Positions 11,447 through 20,684 of a DNA stretch of 45,278 nt are shown in pieces. A program made the position numbers and the translations under genes. The DNA is taken from contig NAJO01000096.1 of the NCBI GenBank assembly GCA_002077065.1, forward strand, positions 1 through 45,278, read 5' to 3'. The notes beneath the pieces are model-generated. The model did no database searches, was not told the origin of the DNA, and worked only from the letters and a program-made list of their open reading frames with translations. The number at the start of each line of letters is the position of its first letter. Positions within the stretch are counted from its first letter, which is position 1. The DNA is from Cryoendolithus antarcticus (lineage: Eukaryota; Ascomycota; Dothideomycetes; Cladosporiales; Cladosporiaceae).

Positions 11447-11791
11447 CGTTGAACCATCTCAGTGCTTTCTTCTAAGTAGTAGGAGGATAGACTTAGCTCG
11501 CTAATATTCTTCAAGGTTTGTTCTTCGAATCTCTAGCGTACAGCGAGCGGATTGCAACAATATTGGTAATGTTACGATTTATTTTGTCCGAAGTCGCTAG
11601 GACAGCGTTCGCTTCAAACCACTACTCCTCCATCGCTAGCAACACACTTTCCGACTCTAGGGCATCAAATGGACGCGTGTATTATAGGGGAGGTTATGCT
11701 ACACCTAGAATATTTTTCGGCTTTAGATGCGTGTGTTGTGAACTAATCCGTGCGGACCGTCGATGATGACCTTCGTCTCGAACTCGGACGG
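11405..11791. repeat. Dispersed repeat, second copy RIP-mutated at 27505-27895
   Basis: This roughly 390-bp non-coding segment aligns in inverted orientation with 27505-27895. Landmarks in both are CGTCCCTCCCGA, GGCCGAAAAG/GCGCCGAAAAG, CGCACCGAACT, GTAGGAGGATAGACT, ATTGGTAATGTTA, GTTCGCTTCA, ATCGCTAGCAACA, GGCTTTAGAT and GACCTTCGTCTCGAA. Differences are mostly C/T and G/A changes in CA/TG context, with this copy the less mutated. It may be a solo LTR or a terminal segment. I could not define a target-site duplication. Confidence 0.75.
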
Positions 11792-11984
11792 TCATGTGAA
11801 CCAGCTTAGTAATATCTTTTCGATTGCGATAATTCGATGTAAATCACACGATTCGCCAAGACTCGCTTAGGTCTGTGGCGCAACCTTCTAGAAGCCCTGG
11901 TAGTGAACAGTCATATCATGGCTATTTTAGGAATCATGGGCGCGTTACGCTTTCCGGCTCACTCACTATCCTACCATCATCAGT

Positions 11985-13685
11985 ATGGACCGCGCCAGCC
12001 AAGTGCTTGCGCAAGGCTTGCCCTCAGACGTGCCCAGGACATATGCTGCTCTAGCAGAACAGGGCAACGTGCCCATCTCTACGCTTTACCACCGTGACCG
12101 TGGACGACGCTCGAAACAGGAGCAGGCACAAAGCCAGCAGTACTTGACCCGAGATGAGGAGAAAGCTGTCGTGAAGTTCTTGTTGCTGATGTCGAGCCTT
12201 GGGCAGCCTGTGAGGATCAAATTCATACCTTCGCTAGCGTTCAGTGTCGCCCGTCAGCGGTCCACGATAGGGAGGGCGATTAAGCCTCCCGGGAGGAACT
12301 GGCCTCGGGCCTTCGAGAAACGCCATCCTGAGCTGAAAGCCAGAAAAGTCCGCTCAATCGACTGGAAGCGTCACGACAATAACATACATGATAAGATGAG
12401 AGATTGGTTTGAGGTGATCAGTGTCGTTTTACAACAAGACCCGGCTGTGCTGCCAGAGAACGTTTATAACATGGACGAGACTGGTGTTATGTTGAGTATG
12501 CTTGGCTCAGTAAAGGTCCTTGCAGCTAAGGACGACTTGCGAGATTATAGAGGCACTGGTGTGAAGCGGACAATGGTGACAGCCATTGAGTGCATCAGCG
12601 CTGCCGGTCGGGTGCTGTTACCACTAATAATTTGGCCAGCGTCAACTCACCGAAGTCACCGGACCACGTTCTCAACCCCCGGTTGGCATTACGCGCATTC
12701 CGAGAATGGGTATAATGACTCCAAGATCAGCATAGAGTGGCTTAAGCGCGTGTTCGATCCCCAGACCAAAGAACAGGCTAATCAAAAACCGCGAGTCCTA
12801 ATCTGTGACGGCTTTGGCACACACGAGACACTCGAAGTCTTGGAGTTCTGCTTCGCAAACAACATTGTGTTGTGTCGCCTACCATCCCATACCTCCCACA
12901 AGCTCCAGCCATGTGACGTAGGAGTCTTTGCGCCTCTTAAGACAGCTTATCGCGATCAGGTGGAACAATTGAACCGTGGTGGTGTAGATACAGTCGGCAA
13001 AGAGCATTTCACTTCATTATATAGTCCTGCAAGGGAAAGGGCGTTCACGAAGAGGAATATCAGGGCCGCCTGGGCAGCAGCTGGCTTGTTTCCGTTCAAT
13101 CCAGACAGAGTACTCAAGAATACACCAAAGCCTCTGCCTGGACTTGCTGGCCCTGGACTTGACGGCATGCTAGGACCTTGTCCGAAAGACAGGGCACTGC
13201 AGACGCCGGTAACGCCCGTGACGCCAGTCTCAGCAGGTGGTGTGGCGTCGTTGCACGATCTGATCAAACAGGATGCTCACGCATTGGATACGGCGAGTCA
13301 ACAGCGCCTCCAAAGGCACGTATGCAAACTTGTAAGTGCCGCCCGGATATCTTTCGCCGAACGAGCCCTGCTTCAAGATCAGAATCGATTCCTCTTCAAA
13401 GCCAATAATGAATCCACAGTTCGTCGCTCGACGAGACCAACAGTGCTAGGTAAGGCAAAGGTGATGAGCTTCGAAGACCTCGAGGAGGCCCGAATGAAGC
13501 GAGCTGCAAAAGAGAAGGCCATCGCGAGCAAAGGCCGTCGCGGCCGGAAGCGCGGAAATCCTACCCTGGAGGCAGATGAGGATTCGGTAGCGCTTGATAG
13601 CGCGGTGGCTGAGATGGGTGAAGTCGTTGAGCTAGTGGAATTTCAAGTAGTGCCATGGACTGTCCCCGTAGCGCACATGTACTGA
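11985..13685 (+). CDS. pogo/Fot1-family transposase (DD35D), full length
   Basis: A single 566-residue frame that cuts and pastes its element in the nucleus. Residues 1-45 resemble the psq-type HTH and 50-130 the CENP-B/Tc5-type HTH that read the terminal repeats. The DDE_1 catalytic core follows: D164 in VYNMDETGVM, D275 in LICDGFGTH and D311 in QPCDVGVFAPL. The last two aspartates are separated by 35 residues. The C-terminal 100 residues are basic, with a GRRGRKRG patch. No stop or frameshift breaks the frame, so the protein may still be functional. I could not find matching terminal inverted repeats or a TA duplication within about 200 bp on either side. Element ends are therefore undefined, and the copy may be immobile. 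Confidence 0.88.
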   Translation: MDRASQVLAQGLPSDVPRTYAALAEQGNVPISTLYHRDRGRRSKQEQAQSQQYLTRDEEKAVVKFLLLMSSLGQPVRIKFIPSLAFSVARQRSTIGRAIKPPGRNWPRAFEKRHPELKARKVRSIDWKRHDNNIHDKMRDWFEVISVVLQQDPAVLPENVYNMDETGVMLSMLGSVKVLAAKDDLRDYRGTGVKRTMVTAIECISAAGRVLLPLIIWPASTHRSHRTTFSTPGWHYAHSENGYNDSKISIEWLKRVFDPQTKEQANQKPRVLICDGFGTHETLEVLEFCFANNIVLCRLPSHTSHKLQPCDVGVFAPLKTAYRDQVEQLNRGGVDTVGKEHFTSLYSPARERAFTKRNIRAAWAAAGLFPFNPDRVLKNTPKPLPGLAGPGLDGMLGPCPKDRALQTPVTPVTPVSAGGVASLHDLIKQDAHALDTASQQRLQRHVCKLVSAARISFAERALLQDQNRFLFKANNESTVRRSTRPTVLGKAKVMSFEDLEEARMKRAAKEKAIASKGRRGRKRGNPTLEADEDSVALDSAVAEMGEVVELVEFQVVPWTVPVAHMY

Positions 13686-13889
13686 GATAGTATAGTGGAA
13701 CAATTTCCATCGTAACCTCATTCTTGGAGTTGAAGTTAGTGGATTTGACAACGTCAAGTGACAAAATTCTTACAGTCCTGCACTTTCATTACCTGCCTTG
13801 CATGGCTAGGATGACTATTCCCAATACTCAGAGGAGAAAGTCGTTGGCGTGCACTGAATTCGAAATTATACCAACGACTGACTTGGATT

Positions 13890-14292
13890 AGCAGGGTCGC
13901 GCGCTGCCAGCCGAAGGAGAGTTTGGGCGGCGAGTTGTCACGCTCAGCTTCCTGCGGACAATGCTAGAGGCAGACCAGCGCTGATGCGGTATTTAAGGCA
14001 GGCGCACCTTGTAGGCAACAAGGCCGACGACGAAGCCGACAAGGTCATTGAGCTGCATGCATATTAGCCCGGCACAACTTTAGTACGCCTGAGGCAGGGG
14101 TGGCGTGCGTAGGTAGTGGAAGGCGTCGGTGACCAGCGACAAGGAGTGAGTGTGGAAGCCGACTAGGGGTGAGTAGTAATAACTTTTCTTGAAGGTGTTT
14201 CTGGAGAGCGTACCAGCAATTTCGGTGAGGAAGAAGCAGAGAGAGATGGCAATGATGAGTGTCAGCTAACGGGTCTTGGTAAGAGGGGCCAT
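13890..14292 (-). pseudogene. CDF-family zinc transporter N-terminal remnant (ZRC1/COT1 type)
   Basis: Reading the minus strand from an ATG at 14292, the pieces of a cation diffusion facilitator appear in order. They are the first membrane helix (LTLIIAISLCFFLTEIA), then VGFHTHSLSLVTDAFHY with the metal-site H..D pattern, then LNDLVGFVVGLVAYKV, then PPKLSFGWQRATLL of the next loop and helix. Introns separate them, and the first (14213-14163) has GTACGC...CTAG in correct phase. The gene is dead: codon 9 is TAG, the second intron has no GT donor, and similarity stops at about 13890 after the second cytoplasmic loop. Intact family members move Zn/Co into vacuoles. Its position next to iron and copper genes suggests loss from a metal-tolerance block. 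Confidence 0.8.
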
Positions 14293-14990
14293 AATCATGC
14301 TAAGGCTGCCTAACAAAAGGCATGAGCAAGGCGCAGGGGCAGTGGAGGTCGAGGCTATGACGGTCTTGTTGAACGCAGAAGCGTCTATGGATGATGGTGA
14401 AGGTGGAGTTGCTTGCTGCGTAGCAACATCTGCGTCGCGTTGTCGTTGTCTTAGCAAAGACCAGCGCGGCTGTGCCGCCTTTGCTATTCACTGAGACAAG
14501 CGTTGTTATATGTAAGATAGGGGACGAGATCAAGAAGTATGTTAAACTTATATATCAAATTTATCTACCTCCTAGGAGAGTAACGCACTAAATGCTATGC
14601 CTGTTAGTATAGGTTTGTCTAGGGACTGAGAGGGGGTCTATATCGACTATAGAGCCTTAAAGTCTCTTACTGTTTCATACTAATACCTTTTCCTTGTTCT
14701 ATAAGACTGTATCTCGAGTCTCTAGTAAGCGTTACTTCGTGACGAGTAGGACACGCTTATGACCGACCGAGTCGACAACTCTTAGCGCCGCTGTGAGGAG
14801 CTAGAGGTATAGTACTGACTCTACGCACGGGTGCTCAGAATCACGCATGCGGGACGATCCGAAAATATTGGTCGAAAATCTTGATCCTTCCTCTAAGCAC
14901 GGGAAACAGCACGGTCGAGTACTAATTGACTAACGGCTACATTGACATCTGCCTTGTGTTGAAGATCTTGATACCAGGACGAGGACAGAC
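14293..14990. other. AT-rich, RIP-like intergenic segment
   Basis: From about 14500 to 14900 the DNA turns TA-rich with short CTAT/CTAG runs like the RIP-degraded regions further right. No transposon protein is left to identify. The remainder is the promoter of the ferroportin-like gene at 14991. Confidence 0.45.
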
Positions 14991-16911
14991 ATGAAACGCC
15001 AGACTGGGATAGGTGCCCTTCCTAGCACAGAAGCCACCAGCAACAGAGACTCCGGTATGGAGTTGGAGGTGGTCTCCAGCCGCGGTCCAATGCCCCCCAG
15101 CGATGTCACAGAGATTCCTCGCAGCGGTACAGAAGACGCTACCACCTCTGCAAGAACAAGAGACGCACTTATTGCCCGACCACCTGTGGCAGAAGCAGAA
15201 TGTGCCGCCTCCGACGCAGGCCAAAACTCGGCTTCGGTAACAATCCCTTGGGCAGTCGCATGGAGGCTGTACCTATCACACCTCCTGTCTACATGGAACT
15301 CTCGTTCCTTCGAATTCGGCTCGGTACTATTCCTCGCGGCAATCTACCCAAATACGCTAGTCTACCTCTCCATCTACGCAATGGCTCGCTCCGCTTCTGC
15401 CATCCTGTTTGCCACTGGAATTGGCTGGGCCATCGATCACAAAGCTCGACTTGAGGTTGTGAGATTCTCAATTGGTAGGTGCAACGACAGTATGAAGTAT
15501 CTTTTACGCGACGCTTACCTAAATCGTAGTTGCTGGCCGCTTGGCGGTTATACTGTCAGCGGTTGCCTTCTGGGCACTTTGGAGCCGCACCTCACTTCCA
15601 ATTCGCGCCGACAGGGCCATCTTCAGTATCTTGATCCTGCTGTCATGCGTTGAGAAGATAGCGTCTGTCACGAACCTGGTATCCGTGGAACGCGATTGGG
15701 TATGTGTTGCCACCCACAGTCCCAAACTTTGATCACTAACATCGCTTTTCGCAGGCTGTTGTCGTAGCTGACGGGAACGAGCCCGGTTTGCAAAGTGAGT
15801 TCGATACTGCGAACCTTCTTCTGCACAGGCTCCCAATGACGCTCTCCAGCTAGCTGGCTAACCAAAATGTGGCCTCTAGAGCTCAATGCCCGCATGCGCC
15901 GAATTGACCTTGTTTGCAAACTCGCAGGGCCCCTCTTGATTGCCCTGATCGACGGTGCATCTACGACAGTCGCCATATGGCTCACTCTAGGGTTGAACGT
16001 CGTCTCGCTGCCTATCGAATATTACGCCATCAACCAGGTAAGTCAACGAACGCGAAAGCGTCGACCTGATGATCAGCTAACAGAGCAATGTTAGGTGCAT
16101 CGTATGAACCCGAAACTGGGCATTCCAAAACCGACGCCAGCGGCACGCGCAGACTCTACTACTGATGTGCAGGAAAGGCGCCGCCAGTGCATCGGAAACG
16201 TCAAGGAGATGTATAACTCCTTCCGATTATACTTCCGCCACCCTGCCTGTCTCCCATCTTTCGCGCTCGCTCTACTGTACCTCACCGTCCTCTCTTTCGG
16301 CGGCCAGATGGTGACCTACCTCCTATCCGCCGGCTTCAACTCCTTCCACATCGCTCTCGTCCGAACCCTTTCGGTAATCATCGAATTGTCAGCAACCTGG
16401 ATCGCGCCTCGGATAATGTCGTGGATCAGCCCCAGCAGAGGCGCAATGTGGTTCCTAAGCTGGCAGATCCTGTGGCTCACGGCTACCGTGAGCTTCTTCT
16501 GGATCGAGCCAAGAGCTATCGTCGCTGCTTCGGGACTCGCTGCGGGTACAATTTTGAGTCGGGTCGGTCTGTGGGGTTATGATCTGTGCGCTCAAGTCAT
16601 TATCCAGACGGTATGTCTTCCTGCTCCGCGCAATGAGTCCTGCTGTCTATCTCTAACTTGTTCTATAGGAAGTGGAAGAGGATATCCGAGGCTCGTTTTC
16701 GACGACCGAAGCGGCGTTTCAGAATGGTTTCGAGCTTCTATCGTACGCTCTTACCATTGCGCTACCTCGACCAGATCAATTCAAGTATCCGACTCTGGTG
16801 AGCGTTGTGGCAGTGTTTTGTTCCGGGGGGATGTATGCATACTACCTGCGCAAAAGGCGAGGACATCTTGTGCATTTGCCGTTCACGAAGGAGGCAGGGC
16901 ACGCCTCATAA
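14991..16911 (+). CDS. Ferroportin-type (SLC40) metal exporter, six exons
   Basis: The model is 14991-15474, 15530-15699, 15755-15794, 15880-16037, 16095-16610 and 16669-16911, totalling 1611 nt or 536 residues, all junctions in phase. Donors are GTAGGT, GTATGT, GTGAGT, GTAAGT and GTATGT. After a hydrophilic N-terminal tail of about 85 residues, the FPN1-family signature begins at RLYLSHLLSTWNSRSFEFG. About ten hydrophobic helices follow, including ILFATGIGWAIDH, VAFWALW, DLVCKLAGPLLIALIDG and LPSFALALLYLTVLSFGGQM. The long charged loop between the two halves (RMNPKLGIPKPTPAARADS) is typical. Animal ferroportin exports Fe(II). In fungi the family is little studied, so plasma-membrane or vacuolar export of Fe or a similar metal is inferred. 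It is convergent with the kelch gene 96 bp downstream. Confidence 0.87.
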
Positions 16912-17007
16912 ACTTATTCATAACATGTATCACTTACGTGCCGGTCTTGAAGCTCATTTGCCCATTCCTGGCATCTCTCATGATCCCCTCCCGCCCGTCA
17001 TCACACT

Positions 17008-18227
17008 TTAGTCAAGGACAAGCAGCCAAGCGTCTCCAAGCCTCGTGTTCGTCTCCCCCACACCTCCTTGCACGAGAGCAGAGGTCCCCAGTGAGTCTGC
17101 AGCAAACCAGCCTCTGGCGACTGGGCGATCTTCCTCGCGGCTCAGACCCTCATCTCCTCGGCCTTCGACCATGTGCCACTGCTTCCCCGCCAGGTCAAAA
17201 GCCCAAACGTCGTCGAGCATCTTGCCAGCACCCTCATGCCCGAGAGCGCTCGGATCCCGCTCGCCGAACATAGTAAGCAAAAAATCCTTTCCTCCAATCT
17301 GAAGAGGAAGTAACGTGGCGACGCTCCTCGGCCCCGGACCGGACTGTCCATCTGCAGCCCACGTGTGGCTCGTCCAGGAGTCTTCCGCGGGATCGTAAAT
17401 ATCGAGCGCGCCACCTAGTTCGTTCTTGCCGTCATAGCCATTCATCCTGAACAACAGCATTCCCGCGAACGCAATCGACGTGCCGCCTCGTCCCGGTTCC
17501 GGCGCAGGGCGAAGTTTCGTCCACGTCTTTTCGGAGATCTGGAACGCCCATAAATCCGACAGCCGACCTTTCTCGGGGCAGCCAGCGTGGAGGTAGAGCG
17601 TGTCGTGGCCGTTGCTCGCGAGGCAGTGGAAACTACGCGCTTCTGGCATTGCTTCGGCCGAGGAGTTGCTCGGGGAGAGCAAGGTCCATTCCAAGGTTGA
17701 GGTGGTGTACTCCCACACCCCGCCAGATTCGTCGATAGGCGCCATAGCAATACCGCCACGACCAGAGAAGATGTAGATCTTGCCGTTGATTGTCGTTGCT
17801 GCAGAACCTACACGAGGCGAAGGCGCACTATGCTTCGAGGGTGATGTGGAGACATGGAAAGAGCTTGGTCCGCCTGCATACCACGATTATCAGCACAGAA
17901 CTAGCCAGGTTACAATTCAAAGGACCGAAGTGGAGATCGTGATAGCTGTAACATCTCTGTTCTTCCACTCTGTTTTCCGCCTGCTGCCGCCGAGTACACC
18001 GGCGCAGTTGATGGACAGCGACGTTTGAGATTGCGAGTGTCCAATGGACAACGCTTACCTCTCTCGTGCACGCCGAAGACATGGATGTCGTTATCACGTG
18101 GCTTGCGAGGTTCCAATTCGCCGCCAAAGACGTAGGCCTGGCCCTCAGCGATTGCTACGACCTGCGACGACCGCTGCAGCGATTGAGCCTCTCCGATCTT
18201 GCGCCACTGCGCAGTTAGTTTGGCCAT
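17008..18227 (-). CDS. Kelch-repeat protein, two exons
   Basis: Exon 1 is 18227-18059 and exon 2 is 17873-17008, joined across a 185-nt intron (GTAAGC...TATGCAG). This gives 344 residues in frame. Kelch blades are seen as repeated GG plus aromatic patterns: AYVFGGEL, KIYIFSGRGG, TLYLHAGC...DLWAFQI..TW, LFRMNGYDG..LDIYDPAEDSW, DVWAFDLAGKQW and ALVQGG..LGDAWLL. Five to six blades would form a beta-propeller for protein binding or a small-molecule site. Length and blade spacing resemble small fungal kelch proteins of unknown role, so I assign no substrate. There is no signal peptide or membrane segment, so it is probably cytosolic. An upstream in-frame ATG would add 50 poorly conserved-looking residues, and I prefer MAKLTAQW. 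Confidence 0.85.
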
Positions 18228-18751
18228 TGTTGTAGCTGATGAGTCTGATGTTGTAAGGAGAACTTTGGACTTTTGCTGAAGTGCAGCAGTGTGGCCTGAT
18301 GCGCTCGCTTCCTGACGCGGAAGTTGCGTCACATCACATAAGTTTAAAGTGGGGTTCTTAGTACTATACACGTCCATGTCACTTCAGTCCTACTAGGGGC
18401 GATATTGAGCAATCGGAACCGCTTTGGCAAGGGATCGATAGCTGCCTAGAATCTAGCGACTGTATGAAGCCTGCCTACAGGCAATGTAATCATATCCCAC
18501 TCACTCAATGATGCAACACCGACTCGCCTTCATCCACCGACCCAAACACTATCGCTAATCTCAAACCCCCCAAATCCCCAAACCCATCCTCCGTTAAACC
18601 CTAGCTCTTACGGCACATACAATATGCTGTACGCCACAACCTCAGCACGACACGTAATGCAATCCCGATGATTCCGCAAGTCGCTGTCCATCGCCATGTG
18701 CTAGTCTTTACCGGCCTGACCGTTCAACGGCCTCGACGTCCGCTCGCGGGC
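18228..18751. other. Intergenic region
   Basis: This holds the kelch-gene promoter and then a C-rich, CCCAAATCCCC-like stretch (about 18560-18600). No gene is supported. Confidence 0.4.
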
Positions 18752-20326
18752 TTACGGTGACATGCTGATTGCCGCGTTTTGCTGATCGACGAAGCGAACG
18801 CCTCTAGCGATACCTTCGTCGAGTAGCTCGGAGGGCACAGCAGGAGCCTTGCGCTTCTCAATGTCCGCCGCCAACTCATCGACGCGATTCTGCTCTAGCC
18901 ATGTCATGCCTGGGACCTTGATGCGACTCCCTTCGTTCAAGTAGACTGCCTCACTAGCTGCAGTCAGAACGTTGAAGCCGATCTTCAGGAGCGCGGTGTA
19001 GAAGTCTTCGGAGATTATGATCTGCATCGAGCACGTCGACGAGAACTGGACGTTGGCCTTCAAGTTTTGGTATGCCCATGCGAAGCGTTGTCTTAACGTC
19101 AGCCCGGCTATCACTTCGTCTGGGACCGAAAGCGCGGTCACTAATAGTGCCAGGCCGTATATCAGTCCGCAGTCATGATGCCGACGAGGATGAGCAGGTG
19201 CGGTATGAAGCCCACGGTGCACACGGTGGGAAAGCGCAAGACACCGAGGTCCGTCACGTTTTCAACCGGCCGCAGGATGACTCTCATGAAGCTCCAGACA
19301 AGAGCGCTCATGTAGCAGCGAGCCCAGATCGCCGTGTTGACCAGCCGGACCTTGTCACGCAGTCCGGTCACAGCTAGCGCTGCGCTACTGAGGTGACTGA
19401 AGCAGGAGATCAGACAAATCAGTAGAAACTCCGACGGGACGTTCAGGCGCTGCACGATCTCAGCACGCGAGATCAACGGCCCCTTGCTGTCTGCCGCGCC
19501 AGCTTATCCCAGACTCGATGCACCGAAGAAGCCGAAGCCAAGCGCACTACCGGTCATGGCTTCGCATTCTACAAACGCTAGCGAATGCTCAAAGATGGTC
19601 ATCCCGGTCTCTAGTACCGGCTACTTGCCTTGCAGGGCGCAAGACAATGTTTCGAAGAGCTGACTGGCGCAGAGCGTGATAAAGAATCGGAAGAGCAGAG
19701 ACATAGATCCACGGAGCTCGCTCCTATCATCGTTCAGAGCGACCAGAGACGTATCTCTCGCAGCGCAGCATGTTGCATCGTCCTGACAGACGAGCAGCTT
19801 AGAGCTCAGCGAGTAGAGAAAGCCGCCTTCGCCGTCGAAGTCAATCGCGAGTTGTTTCAGCGGATCACCATACCGTAGTTGCGCGAAGTCGGGCGATGTC
19901 TAACACTTTAGAGCTTGCAGAATGTCCAGCGTTTGGATGAGGAATGTACAGATCGGGATGAGGTAAAGAGCGAATCGGGTATGCCATTTCAGTTGCAGAT
20001 GCTCGCGCGAGGACGCATAGAACTGTGATCGATTGATTGTGATTGCCTTGAGAACCGATAGTCAGTATAGTGATTACGATTGCCATATCTTACCAGAAAT
20101 ACGTACCGCAGTGAACGTTGCAAGTGCTCACCAGGACGTGACATAGGTGTAGAAGCGGCTGCATGGCCACAGAAACGGAGGGAAGACACGATCTGAACGC
20201 CACATCGCTAATCCTGTCCAGCGACGCAGTGCGGGGATGCACGTTGCTAAGCTGAATTGCATAAGTTAAGTTATAGATTCCGACAGTCTGGCTTGGGAAC
20301 AGATGGCTTGGCACTTGTGGGTGCAT
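18752..20326 (-). pseudogene. Broken multipass membrane protein gene
   Basis: Minus-strand translation gives one continuous protein-like reading from about 20060 to 19162. It includes FALYLIPICTFLIQTLDIL, MSLLFRFFITLCASQLFETL, GMTIFEHSLAFVECEAM, SEFLLICLISCFSHL and FPTVCTVGFIPHLLILVGI, each looking like membrane helices. Three in-frame stops interrupt it (19900-19902 TAG, 19621-19623 TAG, 19504-19506 TAA), each explicable as CAG/CAA to TAG/TAA. A frameshift near 19175 leads into IYGLALLVTALSVP and the cytosolic tail ending at 18752. An upstream exon (to about 20326) joins through GTACGT...CAAG. I do not recognise the family beyond a fungal integral membrane protein. Its place in the metal block hints at transport, but that is only inference. 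Confidence 0.7.
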
Positions 20327-20684
20327 CTCATTTGTTGGAGTGTGAGGCGGACGAGAGCAAGTGTGCCGTGTGTACCGTGCATGCCCTGTTTCATGTGCGT
20401 GGAAGTGACTCCACTATCACGGTGATACATCAGGTGCAGCAAGTCCAATACTCCAAGTTACGCAAGCTCGCTTCCGTACATGCTGCAAAGGATAGCTGCG
20501 TTGCGGACCGTGGGATCGCATCCTATTGGCAGTGAAGTAGGTGCTGTTCGATGCAGTAGAAACCTCGAAAATTTTCTTGTAGAAACCTTCGATACAGTTT
20601 TGTAGATCCAATAACTTTCTAACCTATTCATTACTCCACGTGTCGTAGTTGATACGTTGTATGTCGTATACGGAAATCACGTGC
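20327..20684. other. Intergenic region
   Basis: The 3' flank of the multicopper oxidase gene and the 5' flank of the broken membrane protein gene. No additional gene seen. Confidence 0.4.

Noticed and set aside
11800..13850. Terminal inverted repeats and TA duplication for the pogo element
   Set aside because: I compared both flanks by eye and found no matching ends, so I do not give element borders.
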